Source: Rhodoferax sp. (GTDB taxonomy: Bacteria > Pseudomonadota > Gammaproteobacteria > Burkholderiales > Burkholderiaceae_C). Taken from it: a DNA stretch of 64,000 bases. Positions within the stretch are counted from its first letter, which is position 1. Each line of letters opens with the position of its first letter. Position numbers and translations under genes: made by a program. Shown here in pieces: positions 46,640 to 56,043 of the stretch. Location of the stretch: assembly GCF_030653815.1 (NCBI RefSeq), contig NZ_JAURYQ010000041.1, positions 43,779 through 107,778 on the forward strand, given 5' to 3'. Below the pieces are notes generated by a model, which made no database searches, was not told the DNA's origin, and was given only the letters and a program-made list of their open reading frames with translations.

Positions 46640-47752
46640 TCACTCGCGCATCAGCAGCCACATCTGCAGGCGCAAGCCCCCAATGGCGCCAAGCACAATG
46701 CCCAGCACCGCAATCATGCTGGTCACGCTCAGGGTGGACAGGCCCGACAGGCCCTGGCCCACGGTGCAGCCACCGGCGGTGACGCCGCCAATGCCCATGC
46801 AGGCCGCGCCAATGATGTGCAGGGCGGTGTCCTGGGTGCCGCGAAAACCTTCCCAATGAAAGCTGCGCTTGTACAGCGCATAGGCCAGTGCCCCCAGCAC
46901 CACGCCAAATACCGACACCACGCCCAGCGACAGTACTTTGGACGGGTCGAAAAAGATGACCCATTCGAGTGTGCGCGCCATCGGCGAGGTGAAACTGAGG
47001 GCCTGCAGGGCGCCGCCGGCGGTGCCCAGGTAAACTGGCTCCAGCGTTTCCGGGTGCTCCGCCACATACCCCAGATGGCCGATGATCCACCACATGGCGG
47101 CAATCACCGCCCCGATGCCCAGCCCGGCCAGCAGGTTGTTGCCCGACGACCTGAACTCGGCGTCCCACAGCGCCCAGAGCACCAGGCCACCGCCCACCAG
47201 CAGCGCCAAGACCAGGCCGGTACTGCCGACGTTGAGGCCAAGCATGGCTGAGAGCCAGGCGGGCACGGCATTGCCCGGGCTGATCTCAAAAGACACCAGG
47301 TCAACCGAACTGCCGCGCAGCAGGGCGGTCATGCCACGCATGGTGGCAAAGGCTGCCACGCCCATCACGAAGAACACCACCAGCGACTTCAGGTTGCCCT
47401 CGCCGATGCGCACCAGCGTTTTGCTGCCACAACCCGAGGCCAGCACCATGCCCAGACCGAACAGGGCGCCACCCACCAGCGCCGACAGCCAGAGCACACG
47501 GGCCGAGGCATAAATGGTTTGCGAGGCATTGATCAGGCCCAGCCAGGCCATCAGGTAGAAGCCGATCATGGCGACACCCACCGCCATGCCCCACATGCGC
47601 ATGCGGGTCCAGCTGCCCATGTTGTAGATGTCGCTGATGGCGCCCATGGTGCAGAAGTTGGTGCGCTGGGCGATGGCGCCAAAGCCGAAGGACACCGCGA
47701 AGGCGGCCCACAAGACCTGGCTCTGCAGGGCTAAAAAGGCGGGAAGGTCCAT
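46640..47752 (-). CDS. YeeE/YedE-family transporter (thiosulfate-type)
   Basis: 370-residue membrane protein with about nine hydrophobic segments. The conserved cysteine motifs are present: AQRTNFCTMGAI at the N-terminal segment, LASGCGSKTLVRIGEGN, and TAGGCTVGQGLSGL in the C-terminal half, all typical of YeeE (TsuA), which moves thiosulfate by interacting cysteines. The ATG at 47752 matches the family N-terminus; the open extension to 47845 is not conserved. With the downstream TusA gene it forms a likely sulfur-import pair. Selenium transport is the alternative for this family. Confidence 0.9.
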   Translation of the reverse strand: MDLPAFLALQSQVLWAAFAVSFGFGAIAQRTNFCTMGAISDIYNMGSWTRMRMWGMAVGVAMIGFYLMAWLGLINASQTIYASARVLWLSALVGGALFGLGMVLASGCGSKTLVRIGEGNLKSLVVFFVMGVAAFATMRGMTALLRGSSVDLVSFEISPGNAVPAWLSAMLGLNVGSTGLVLALLVGGGLVLWALWDAEFRSSGNNLLAGLGIGAVIAAMWWIIGHLGYVAEHPETLEPVYLGTAGGALQALSFTSPMARTLEWVIFFDPSKVLSLGVVSVFGVVLGALAYALYKRSFHWEGFRGTQDTALHIIGAACMGIGGVTAGGCTVGQGLSGLSTLSVTSMIAVLGIVLGAIGGLRLQMWLLMRE

Positions 47753-47857
47753 GGCATCAGGGCATAAGAATGAAGCGATATTTGTATCACAGTCATTCCC
47801 CTGTTGGCACAAGGGTTTCCCCGATGTGGGGCTGGTGTCCCACAAATATTCGAACGG

Positions 47858-48043
47858 TCAGCGCTTGGCGCTGCTGAACATGGCCCCGGTAGCCAGAAAG
47901 ACAAGGGTGGCGCCCACCACCACGGTCACCGCGCCGGTGACCGCTGCCGACGGGTTGTGGGAGATGAACAAAAAATTCCCCAGGCCGATCAGCACGGCCA
48001 ACATGCCCACCACAAAATTCACCAGGCTGAAAAAGGCTTTCAT
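47858..48043 (-). CDS. Small two-span membrane protein, 61 aa
   Basis: Unrecognised function. Two hydrophobic stretches (FSLVNFVVGMLAVLIGLGNFL; AVTGAVTVVVGATLVFLATGA) with an SHNPS turn suggest a small hairpin membrane protein. It sits between the YeeE-type gene and another small gene on the same strand and may belong to the same group of genes. Confidence 0.65.
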   Translation of the reverse strand: MKAFFSLVNFVVGMLAVLIGLGNFLFISHNPSAAVTGAVTVVVGATLVFLATGAMFSSAKR

Positions 48044-48067
48044 GCAGGTACCCGTGACGTGTTCAGC

Positions 48068-48253
48068 TCAGAACACCGGGCTGGTCGACGACCTGGCGGC
48101 CGCGGCTGCCCGCTGCACCTTGTGCTCGATCAGACCACTGATCCACTGCGCGCTTTTTGAGTACGCAACTGAAAGAAAGTCAGCCAGAGCCTGGGCGCGC
48201 AACGCCTGTGCGCGACGGATGCTGGCCTCGATATCGGCGTAACTGTATTCCAT
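48068..48253 (-). CDS. Small hypothetical helical protein, 61 aa
   Basis: Unrecognised. Predominantly helical sequence beginning EYSYADIEASIRRAQALRAQA and ending in an Ala/Ser-rich tail. A good ribosome site (AAGGAAG) precedes the start at 48253. It is 24 bp upstream of the membrane protein gene, so they are probably co-transcribed. It lies opposite the LysR-type gene, with 118 bp between starts. Confidence 0.6.
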   Translation of the reverse strand: MEYSYADIEASIRRAQALRAQALADFLSVAYSKSAQWISGLIEHKVQRAAAAARSSTSPVF

Positions 48254-48371
48254 GATGTTGCTTCCTTTTGCTAAATAAATGCCCCTCTTGAGGACACGGT
48301 GCTACGATAGCTTTGATGCTGCAATGCAGCAAACGATCAATTCTCATGCGACACCTGACAAAAACTCATCC

Positions 48372-49358
48372 ATGACGTACCGCCTGCCCCCCTTGAATGC
48401 ACTGCGTGCTTTTGAAGCGGCGGCGCGTCACCTCAGCTTCAAGAATGCGGCGCTGGAGTTGTCGGTCACACCGACGGCGGTGAGCCACCAGATCAAGCTG
48501 CTGGAAGAATCCCTGGGCTTGCCGCTGTTTGACCGGCTGACCCGAGCGCTGGCGCTCACGCCCCAGGGCGAGGCCATGCTGCCCAAGGTGCGCGAGGGGC
48601 TGGAATGCTTTGCCGCTGCGGTGGAAAGTGCCCATGCACATGCTGAGCAGGGGCGCCTGGTCGTGGTGGTGCCACCTTCTTTTGCCACCCGTTGGCTGGT
48701 GCCCCGGCTGCGCCGCTTTGCCGTGGCGCAACCGTCACTGAACTTGCATGTGATCCGCTCGCTCAGCACCATCGACGGTAATCAAACCGTTGGCGCTGCC
48801 GCATCCGAGCCAGCAGACTTGCGCCCGGAAGACTCGTTGGTGGAGATCCGCTTTGGCGGTGGCAGCTACCCGGGCTACCACGTGGACCGCATGTTTGGCT
48901 CGGATTACATTGCCGTGTGCAGCCCGAAGCTGCTGGCGGCCGAGCCACCGCTGCGCGTGCCGGCTGACATGCGCCACCAGGTGCTGCTGCATGACGATGG
49001 CGCGGGTGACCGCATTGGCCCGGGCTGGGATGAATGGTTCCGGCTGGCCGGTGTGAGCGGTGTTGACACCCGGGCCGGACCACACTTTGGCGATGCCGGC
49101 ATGGCCTATGTGGCTGCGCTGGACGGTCTGGGGGTGGCCCTGGCGTCCCGGCCGCTGGTGGCCAACGCTTTGGCCCAGGGCCGGTTGGTGGCGCCCTTTG
49201 ACATCGCCGTGGTCCAGAACCATGCCTACCATCTGGTCGTTGCCGAGTCCATTGTCAGGCGGCCGGCGGTGCAGGCCTTTCGCCAGTGGTTGCTGGAAGA
49301 GTCTCAGGCTGAAGCGCCCGGGCCTGTCAACTCCAGCGCCAGCCCCCTGGCGCACTGA
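48372..49358 (+). CDS. LysR-family regulator (GcvA-like)
   Basis: 328-residue LysR regulator. The N-terminal HTH has LPPLNALRAFEAAARHLSFK and TPTAVSHQIKLLEESLGLPLF, which closely resembles the GcvA group. The remaining part is the two-domain periplasmic-binding-protein-like effector fold. The ATG at 48372 is chosen because HTH homology begins there. The divergent neighbours on the minus strand (two small genes and the YeeE-TusA pair) are its most likely targets. It overlaps the tadD gene tail to tail by 32 bp. Confidence 0.9.
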   Translation: MTYRLPPLNALRAFEAAARHLSFKNAALELSVTPTAVSHQIKLLEESLGLPLFDRLTRALALTPQGEAMLPKVREGLECFAAAVESAHAHAEQGRLVVVVPPSFATRWLVPRLRRFAVAQPSLNLHVIRSLSTIDGNQTVGAAASEPADLRPEDSLVEIRFGGGSYPGYHVDRMFGSDYIAVCSPKLLAAEPPLRVPADMRHQVLLHDDGAGDRIGPGWDEWFRLAGVSGVDTRAGPHFGDAGMAYVAALDGLGVALASRPLVANALAQGRLVAPFDIAVVQNHAYHLVVAESIVRRPAVQAFRQWLLEESQAEAPGPVNSSASPLAH

Positions 49359-50400
49359 CGGCCAGCTGCTGTTTTTCTTCTGCATCGAGCCAGGCGGCAA
49401 TGGCCTGGCCGGCCATGTCATGGCCCAGCACCAGACGCAGCTGGACACACGCATTCAAGCGCTTGGCGGCCACGGCTTGTGTGGCCACCGGCATGCGCGA
49501 CTGCAGCGCCTGCGCCGCCAGGGCCTGGCCGTTCACATACTGGATCTCGGTTTTCAGCTGCCGGTAGGGTCGGGCATTGGTCAAGCGGGCGGTTGTCACG
49601 CCTTCGCTTGCCAGCCGGTCCGCGGTGCGCCGCGCCAGCCTTCGGATACCAACCCCGTTGGACACTTCCAGGCGCACACCACTCAGGGTCGCACCCGGGG
49701 CACTCACTTGGGCCGAGGGCGCGGTGGTTTCCCGAGCCGGTTCGCTTGCTTGGGCGGCCGCATGGGTCGGCGCCTGCAACTCAAACACATTCGGCGCCAC
49801 CCTCACCAGGCGCGGCCCGTCCTGGTCCCCGGTTTCGGATGACAGCGCTGCAACCGCAGGCGCTTGCCTGGCTTTTGCACTGGCCAGTAATGTCAGGTTT
49901 TGCTGCGTTTGTGCATTGGCCGGGTCGAGGTCGCGCGCCTTGCCCAGGGCGACTTCAGCCTCGTCAAGGCGGTTGGCGCGCAGCAGGGCGTAGCCGGCGT
50001 TGTTGTGCACATGGGCGGCACCGGGTGCCAGCGCGCTGGCGCGGGCAAAGAGCTTGAGCGCCTCGTCGGTGCGCTCAGACTGCGCGTAAACCACGGCCAG
50101 CCCGTTGAGGGCACCCGCATGCTCAGGCGCCAGTTCCAGGGCGCGCACGTAGTACTGGCCCGCCAGCGCGGTTTGCCCGGCACCATGCGCGCTCAGGCCC
50201 AGGGTGTAAAACGCGTCACTGGAAGGCGTCTGCGCAGTGACGGCACTGGCCTGCGCCACCTTCACCGGCACTGTGCTGGCCTGGCCACGCGCGGGTGTCG
50301 CCGCGCTACCCGCCAACGGAGCGCCTGGTTTCAGCGGGGCACAGCCCAGCAGCGCGCCCAGCATCACCACCGAGGCCAGGGCGTTCAGCTTGAATTTCAT
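49327..50400 (-). CDS. tadD: TadD-like TPR lipoprotein with LytR C-terminal domain
   Basis: 357-residue lipoprotein: lipobox ALLGC in the signal segment (MLGALLGCAPL). TPR-type repeats follow (ALNGLAVVYAQSERTDEALKL; HNNAGYALLRANRLDEAEV), then a C-terminal LytR_C-like domain (VRLEVSNGVGIRRLARRTA). TadD acts as the pilotin/assembly factor for the outer-membrane secretin of the Tad pilus. It is the last gene of the 13-gene operon, 28 bp after tadC, and overlaps the LysR gene at its 3' end. Confidence 0.85.
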   Translation of the reverse strand: MKFKLNALASVVMLGALLGCAPLKPGAPLAGSAATPARGQASTVPVKVAQASAVTAQTPSSDAFYTLGLSAHGAGQTALAGQYYVRALELAPEHAGALNGLAVVYAQSERTDEALKLFARASALAPGAAHVHNNAGYALLRANRLDEAEVALGKARDLDPANAQTQQNLTLLASAKARQAPAVAALSSETGDQDGPRLVRVAPNVFELQAPTHAAAQASEPARETTAPSAQVSAPGATLSGVRLEVSNGVGIRRLARRTADRLASEGVTTARLTNARPYRQLKTEIQYVNGQALAAQALQSRMPVATQAVAAKRLNACVQLRLVLGHDMAGQAIAAWLDAEEKQQLAVSAPGGWRWS

Positions 50401-50428
50401 GACAGACTCCTTGACAAATGAACCCGGC

Positions 50429-51376
50429 TCAGCCACCACTCATGGTGGGCAGCAGCACGCGGTAAATGCTGATCATGGCCGGGCCCAACAGCACCAGCAT
50501 CAGCGACGGAAAGATGAAAAAGATCAGCGGGAACAGCAATTTGAGCGGAATTTTTGCTGCCCGTTCTTCGGCCCGCAGGCGCCGGTGCGTGCGCATGGTC
50601 TCGGCTTCGATGCGCAGCGCGTCGGCCACGTTGGTACCAAAGCGGTCTGCCTGCACCAGCATGGCCACGAACGACGCCACGTCGTCCACCCCGGTGCGCA
50701 AGGCCATGTTGCGCAAGGCCTGGTCGCGCTTGACGCCCATGCGCAGCTCCAGCGCCACCAGGTTGAGTTCGTCCGCCATGGCTTCGCTGCGCAAGCCGAT
50801 CTCGCTGGCGGCACGGTTCATGGCGGCGTCCAGCCCCAGGCCGGCCTCCACGCAGACCAGCATCATGTCCAGCGCGTCGGGCAGGGCGTCCTCGACCTCG
50901 CGCTTGCGGTGCTTGATGAGGTTGGCCAACAGCACATTGGGCAGGTAGTAACCCAGGGCGGTCAATAGCACCAACACCAGGATCGTGTTGGTCGCGGTCA
51001 TCTGCATGGCGCTCAGGCCCTGGTACAGCACAAACAAGCCTGGCCACAGCAGCGCCAGCACGGTCTTGGCGGCAAAGTAAATGGCGGGCCACGCGGTCTC
51101 GCGCAGCCCGGCCTGCATGAAGCGCACGCGCAGGCTGGACTCATCCCAGCCCACCTTGGGCGTGGACAGCTTGGCCATGGGGCCCACGGCCTTGATCACC
51201 CTGGCCTGCCATTCGCTGCCGGCAATCAGGCTCTTTTCGCCCTTGCTCTCCGGGTTCACCAGCTGGTTCAGGCGCTGTCGCAGCGCCGGGTCGCGACCGA
51301 ACCAAAGTGTTGCGCCCATTGCCAGCCCGGTGACTGCCAAAAAGATCAGGACCAGAATCACAATTTGCATGTTCAT
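50429..51376 (-). CDS. tadC: Tad pilus inner-membrane platform protein TadC
   Basis: 315-residue GspF/TadC-type membrane protein with membrane segments at each end and the conserved central VCVEAGLGLDAAMNRAASEIG and LVQADRFGTNVADALRIEAE. Together with TadB it forms the inner-membrane platform on which the TadA ATPase works. It follows tadB by 9 bp, in the normal order. Confidence 0.92.
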   Translation of the reverse strand: MNMQIVILVLIFLAVTGLAMGATLWFGRDPALRQRLNQLVNPESKGEKSLIAGSEWQARVIKAVGPMAKLSTPKVGWDESSLRVRFMQAGLRETAWPAIYFAAKTVLALLWPGLFVLYQGLSAMQMTATNTILVLVLLTALGYYLPNVLLANLIKHRKREVEDALPDALDMMLVCVEAGLGLDAAMNRAASEIGLRSEAMADELNLVALELRMGVKRDQALRNMALRTGVDDVASFVAMLVQADRFGTNVADALRIEAETMRTHRRLRAEERAAKIPLKLLFPLIFFIFPSLMLVLLGPAMISIYRVLLPTMSGG

Positions 51377-51385
51377 GATCGCACC

Positions 51386-52360
51386 TCAGATCCGGATGTC
51401 GATGATTCGCCACATGGCAAAAATGCCGATGACCATCATGATCAGCGCGCCAATCACCAGACTGATGCCAACCGCGTCGGTGAACAGCACCGACAGGTAT
51501 TTCGGGTTCAAAATCTGCACCGCACCCGCCACGCAGAAGGGCAGCCCGGTCAGAATCCACGCCGACAGTTTGCCTTCTGCCGCCAGCACCCGCACCTTGG
51601 CAAACAGTTTGAAGCGTTCGCGCACCAGCTCGGCCAGTTTGTCCAGCAACTCGGCCAGATTCCCCCCCGTTTCCCGCTGGATGATCACCGCCATCACAAA
51701 GTAGCGTACGTCCGGGCTTGGCACACGGGTGGCCAGGTTGTTCAGGGCGGTGTCCACCGCGATGCCGTAGCTGATTTCATCGGAGGTGATCTTGAACTCG
51801 CCGGCAATCGGTTCCTGGCCTTCGGCGCCCAACATGCTCAAGGCCGACGGAAAGGCATGGCCTGCACGAAGCGCCCGGGCGATCAGGCCCATGGCGTCGG
51901 GCAACTGCGCCTCGATCTTGTGCAGCCGCTTGCTGCGCAGCCAAGCCAGCCGGAACCAGGGCAGCAGCGCCAGCAGCACGACCACCAGAAAAATCATGAC
52001 GATGGGCCAATGCAACACCAAGCCCGCCACCAGTCCCACCAGCACCAGCATGCTGGATGCCGCCAGCAGGTGCGACACTGTGCTGGCGCTGCCGGCCTGC
52101 ATCAACAGCCGGTCCAGGTGGTGAACCCGCGGCAGCATCAGCAACACGCGTTGCAGGGCTGGCGTGTTGCTCAGCACCCGTTCCTTGAACAATTTTGCCG
52201 CGCCCTCTGTTTGGCCTTCGGCAGAAATAGCGCGCAAGCGCTGCGCCACCCGGCGTACTTCCGGACTTCGGGTGTCGTTCCAGTAAACAAAGAGTCCTTC
52301 GATCAGCAGCACCACCGCCACAAAACCGAGGATCAAGAGCAGTGAAAAACTGTAGTCCAT
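51386..52360 (-). CDS. tadB: Tad pilus inner-membrane platform protein TadB
   Basis: 324-residue GspF-type platform protein. It has an N-terminal membrane segment (FSLLLILGFVAVVLLIEGLFV), a central cytoplasmic region with IEAQLPDAMGLIARALRAGH and VIIQRETGGNLAELLDKLA, and two C-terminal membrane segments. The ATG at 52360 is 4 nt after the tadA stop, so translation is coupled; the in-frame start at 52417 would overlap tadA. Confidence 0.9.
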   Translation of the reverse strand: MDYSFSLLLILGFVAVVLLIEGLFVYWNDTRSPEVRRVAQRLRAISAEGQTEGAAKLFKERVLSNTPALQRVLLMLPRVHHLDRLLMQAGSASTVSHLLAASSMLVLVGLVAGLVLHWPIVMIFLVVVLLALLPWFRLAWLRSKRLHKIEAQLPDAMGLIARALRAGHAFPSALSMLGAEGQEPIAGEFKITSDEISYGIAVDTALNNLATRVPSPDVRYFVMAVIIQRETGGNLAELLDKLAELVRERFKLFAKVRVLAAEGKLSAWILTGLPFCVAGAVQILNPKYLSVLFTDAVGISLVIGALIMMVIGIFAMWRIIDIRI

Positions 52361-52364
52361 GATG

Positions 52365-53726
52365 TCACTCGTAAATAAGGGTGGGGTCAAAGGCTTCGTC
52401 CGGCACCTCAAGGCCATAGGCCTTCAGTCGATCCATGAACTTGGGTCGCACGCCGGTGGCCCTGAAGTGGCCCTGCACGGTGCCGTCAGGCGCAATGCCG
52501 GTCTGGGTAAATCGGTAGATTTCCTGCATGGTGATGATGTCGCCCTCCAAGCCGTTGATTTCCTGCAGGCTGATGATCTTGCGGCGTCCGTCGTTCAGCC
52601 GGGCAATCTGGATCACCGCCATGATGGCCGAGCTGATCTGCTGGCGCATTGCATCCTGCGGCATGGCAACACCACCATAACCCGCCATGTTCTCCAGTCG
52701 GGTCAGCGCGTCGCGCGGCGAGTTGGCGTGCACCGTGGCCATGGAGCCTTCGTGGCCGGTGTTCATGGCCTGCATCATGTCCAGCACTTCGGCGCCACGC
52801 ACCTCGCCCACGATGATGCGGTCGGGCCGCATGCGCAGGCTGTTGCGCACCAGTGCCCGCTGACTCACCTCGCCCTTGCCTTCGATATTGGGCGGGCGTG
52901 TTTCCAGCCGCACCACGTGAGGCTGTTGCAGTTGCAGCTCGGCGGCGTCTTCAATCGTCACAATGCGTTCGCTGTGCGGAATCGACGCAGACAGCACGTT
53001 CAACAGCGTCGTCTTGCCGGTGCCGGTACCGCCCGAGATCAGGATGTTCATCTTGGCGCGGACCATGGCCGCCAGCAGCTGCCCCAGCACCGGTGTCAGC
53101 GCGTGTTTTTCCAGCAGGTCGTTCATGGTCAGCGGCACCACGGCAAAGCGGCGAATGGAGAGCAGCGGGCCATCGAGTGCCAGGGGCGGGATGATCGCGT
53201 TGACCCGCGAACCGTCGGGCAGGCGCGCATCCACCATCGGGCTCGACTCATCCACGCGTCGACCCACGCGCGACACGATCTTGTCGATGATCTTCATCAG
53301 GTGGTCGTCGTCGGAAAAGGACACATCGGTCTTTTGCAGCTTGCCGCCGCGCTCCACGTACACCTGGTGCGCACCATTCACCAAAATGTCGGACACCGAA
53401 GGGTCGGCCAGCAGCGGCTCCAGTGGCCCCAAACCGGTGATCTCGTCCAGGATGTCCTGCACCAGTTGCTTGCGCCCCGGTGCGTTCAGCGCCACGCCGG
53501 TGTCCTGCAGCAGGCGTTCCACCAGCAGGCCGAGCTCATCGCGCACCCGCTCGGGTTTCATCGCGCTCATCACATTCAGGTCGATCCGGCTCAGCAACTG
53601 GCTGTGCAGGCTGTCCTTGAGCGTGTGGTACTCGGAGTGCGTGTAGGTGGCGGCAGGGGGCTCCTCGACCGATGCGCCCGCGGGTGATTTCAGCCGGAGC
53701 TCCTGTGCTTGTTTTTTAAGGTCCAT
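52365..53726 (-). CDS. tadA: Tad secretion ATPase TadA/CpaF
   Basis: 453-residue VirB11/CpaF-type ATPase that powers Flp pilus assembly and retraction. Walker A is [12 protein letters not shown], the Asp/Walker-B and His boxes are in [21 protein letters not shown] and [13 protein letters not shown]. The N-terminal ~100 residues form the CpaF N-domain. It lies between tadZ and tadB in the operon. Confidence 0.96.
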   Translation of the reverse strand: MDLKKQAQELRLKSPAGASVEEPPAATYTHSEYHTLKDSLHSQLLSRIDLNVMSAMKPERVRDELGLLVERLLQDTGVALNAPGRKQLVQDILDEITGLGPLEPLLADPSVSDILVNGAHQVYVERGGKLQKTDVSFSDDDHLMKIIDKIVSRVGRRVDESSPMVDARLPDGSRVNAIIPPLALDGPLLSIRRFAVVPLTMNDLLEKHALTPVLGQLLAAMVRAKMNILISGGTGTGKTTLLNVLSASIPHSERIVTIEDAAELQLQQPHVVRLETRPPNIEGKGEVSQRALVRNSLRMRPDRIIVGEVRGAEVLDMMQAMNTGHEGSMATVHANSPRDALTRLENMAGYGGVAMPQDAMRQQISSAIMAVIQIARLNDGRRKIISLQEINGLEGDIITMQEIYRFTQTGIAPDGTVQGHFRATGVRPKFMDRLKAYGLEVPDEAFDPTLIYE

Positions 53727-53744
53727 GATGCTTCTCGCTTGGTA

Positions 53745-54917
53745 TTAAAAACCGTCTGTCAGTGCTGCCAGCCAGCCCTTTTTGGGCTTCAGGGTGACCG
53801 GCGTCAGGTCGGCGGCCCAGGCTTGCAACAGGTGCGTGACCGGATCGCGTGGCGACAACATCGGCAGGGGCACGCCTTCATTGATCGACGCCATCACCGC
53901 CTCATAACTGGCCGGCACGGTGCGTGCCACCTTGTTCTGTGTGACGCGTTCCAGTTCATCCAGTGCGATGCTTCCGTTTTTTTCGTAACGGTTCACCACC
54001 ACATGCAATTTGTTTTGCCCGTAGCCCAAACCTTCAAACACCGTCTCGATGCGCTTGACGTTCTGAATCGCGGGCAAGGCCAGTTGCAGCACCAGGTAAA
54101 TGCGATCAGACAGATCAAGCGCCTTGATGGTGGTCGGGTCCAGCGTGCGGCCGGTATCGAGGATCACAAAGTCGTAGTGGCTGAGCGCCAGCACAAGAAT
54201 TTTCTGCAGTATCTTGGGCGTCAAAATTTCAATGTGGTACGGGAACAGGGGCGCGGACAGCACGTACAGGTTTTCGCGCGCGGCCAGCACGCTGGACTCC
54301 AGCAAGGCCGCATCCAGCAGATCGCTTTGGCGGGCCAGGTCCAGAATGCTGGCGCCCGGTTTGCGGTCGGTCACGTTGGCCAGCATGTCGCCAAAAAACA
54401 GGTTCAAGTCCACCAGCAGCACCTTTCGGCCCGCTGCGGCCAGCGTATAGCCCAGGTTGCTGGCCAGGAAGGTGCTGCCCGAGCCGCCCTTGGCGTTCAG
54501 GAATGCCAGCAACTCGCCCTTGTTGTCGGTCAGGCGCGAGCTCAGGGACTCAGTCTTGTGCCAGTAGTCCACCGCGCTCACCACGCTGTCCTTGCTCAGC
54601 GGGGCTGGCAGGATGTGGCGCACGCCGGCTTCCATGGCACTCTTGAGCAGGTCGATCGAGGCGTCGGGGCTGACCAGCAGCACCATGACGCCAGGCACCC
54701 GCAGCGTGGCGGCTTCGATCTGCTCGAACGCCTCGGGGTCTGGCGTCGGGAAATTGAGCAGTACCACATGGGGCCGATCTTTTTGAATCACCGACAACAA
54801 GCGCCTGGCATCGCCCACGTGCACATTGATCTCCACCTCCGGCAGGTTTGCCAGCGAGGCAATCAGCGCTTCGCGTTCCTGGATGCTTGAGCAGAGTAGG
54901 GAGACTTTGAGGTTCAT
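53745..54917 (-). CDS. tadZ: Tad pilus localisation protein TadZ/CpaE
   Basis: 390-residue protein with an N-terminal receiver-like domain (KVSLLCSSIQEREALIASL, then RPHVVLLNFPTPDPEAFEQI) and a C-terminal ParA/MinD-type domain (LLAFLNAKGGSGSTFLASNLG). Its P-loop reads KGGSGST in place of the usual KGGVGKT, so the standard catalytic lysine position is a serine, as in atypical TadZ proteins. It targets the Tad machinery to the pole. The ATG at 54917 follows AGGGGAAATT and is chosen because the receiver domain begins there. Confidence 0.9.
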   Translation of the reverse strand: MNLKVSLLCSSIQEREALIASLANLPEVEINVHVGDARRLLSVIQKDRPHVVLLNFPTPDPEAFEQIEAATLRVPGVMVLLVSPDASIDLLKSAMEAGVRHILPAPLSKDSVVSAVDYWHKTESLSSRLTDNKGELLAFLNAKGGSGSTFLASNLGYTLAAAGRKVLLVDLNLFFGDMLANVTDRKPGASILDLARQSDLLDAALLESSVLAARENLYVLSAPLFPYHIEILTPKILQKILVLALSHYDFVILDTGRTLDPTTIKALDLSDRIYLVLQLALPAIQNVKRIETVFEGLGYGQNKLHVVVNRYEKNGSIALDELERVTQNKVARTVPASYEAVMASINEGVPLPMLSPRDPVTHLLQAWAADLTPVTLKPKKGWLAALTDGF

Positions 54918-54931
54918 GATAATTTCCCCTC

Positions 54932-55531
54932 TCAAGGGGCTCTGTAGCCAAGGCTTTCGGCTGGCATGCGAACGGTCGACAGCGGAATGCGGATGCCCAA
55001 CAAGTTGGTTGAATTGGGGCCACTGGTGGCAAACAGGCCAATCATGGGTTGGAACGGGATGGGTTGACCCTCGCTGCAGGTCGTTGTCGCAGCCAAGGGT
55101 AAGCTCAAGCAGACTTCGACATATCGGATGCAACTGGTTTCTTTCTCGAGGCAGGCCGCAATGTTGTCGCCAGGATCCGCTGGCATGTTTGCACCACTTA
55201 TTTGATTTTGGTCGGCATTCAGGTAACGGATGACGACGTTCAAATCGGAAATCTCGGGAGCTGCTGGCAGGGTTCCGGCGTTGACGCGAAACACAGCCGA
55301 TTGTCTGATGGCCGTCATTGCAGCGTTATCCTTGAAATTCGTGACCACAGCCTGCCGCGCGGCATGGCGGGTGACTTCCTGAGCTGTGTTCCAAACGTAG
55401 AAAAGGCGGCCAAACTCCATTACGCCGAAGAGCAGCAGGAAAAATGGAATGGCGACCAGTGCAAGTTCGACCGCAGCGACGCCACGCTGAAAAACGCTGG
55501 ACCGGCTGTTGGAAAGCGATGGGGTTTTCAT
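54932..55531 (-). CDS. TadE/TadF-like minor pseudopilin, 199 aa
   Basis: The N-terminus has basic residues, then the TadE-type stretch RGVAAVELALVAIPFFLLLFGVMEFGRLFY, with the GxxxxE processing pattern (G-VAAVE). The C-terminal region contains cysteines (CLEKETSCIRYVEVCLSL), suggesting disulfides. It lies between tadE and tadZ. The ATG at 55531 is chosen as the N-terminus of the pseudopilin pattern. It likely corresponds to TadF or to a second TadE-like subunit. Confidence 0.85.
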   Translation of the reverse strand: MKTPSLSNSRSSVFQRGVAAVELALVAIPFFLLLFGVMEFGRLFYVWNTAQEVTRHAARQAVVTNFKDNAAMTAIRQSAVFRVNAGTLPAAPEISDLNVVIRYLNADQNQISGANMPADPGDNIAACLEKETSCIRYVEVCLSLPLAATTTCSEGQPIPFQPMIGLFATSGPNSTNLLGIRIPLSTVRMPAESLGYRAP

Positions 55532-55539
55532 GTCACACC

Positions 55540-56043
55540 TCAATTCATGTAGCGCATGGTGGTGTGGGGCGCAAGAGCAATGCTGCCGAGACTGATCAGG
55601 CTGTCCTGACCGATGAACGGAAACCATTCGCCCAGCGTGACGGCAAAGCCGGTAATGCTGACTTTGACGTTGGCCGGTGGCGTGCCATTCGTGCACGCGA
55701 CGGCGTTAAACGCTTCGTTCAAACACTGCACCTGTACATTTCCTGGCACCAAAAGCGGGCTGACGTTGGCTGCGTTGGCGCTGTTTTGGGTCATGGCGCG
55801 TGCCACATCAAGGCCTTGGCTGCTGATGGACTCAATCGGCCATGAGGACATCGCGCGTGCGCCATCCCGCGTCGCCTTGGTCAGCGCATCGGCATACCAG
55901 AAAGTGCGGCCAAATTCGACCATGCCCGCCATGATGAGCAGCAAGATCACGATCACAAACGCGAACTCGACTGCTACCGCGCCGACCTGTAGGGGGCGCA
56001 TGAGCGGTCCCTGTGGAATTTTTCTGGCAGTTGAGGCGTTCAT
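55540..56043 (-). CDS. tadE: TadE-family pseudopilin, 167 aa
   Basis: 167-residue protein with the motif VGAVAVEFAFVIVILLLIMAGMVEFGRTFWY, which contains the pilin-like G/E processing position followed by one membrane segment. Processing by the prepilin peptidase is expected. Its ATG overlaps the tadG stop by 4 nt (ATGA), so they are coupled. Confidence 0.9.
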   Translation of the reverse strand: MNASTARKIPQGPLMRPLQVGAVAVEFAFVIVILLLIMAGMVEFGRTFWYADALTKATRDGARAMSSWPIESISSQGLDVARAMTQNSANAANVSPLLVPGNVQVQCLNEAFNAVACTNGTPPANVKVSITGFAVTLGEWFPFIGQDSLISLGSIALAPHTTMRYMN

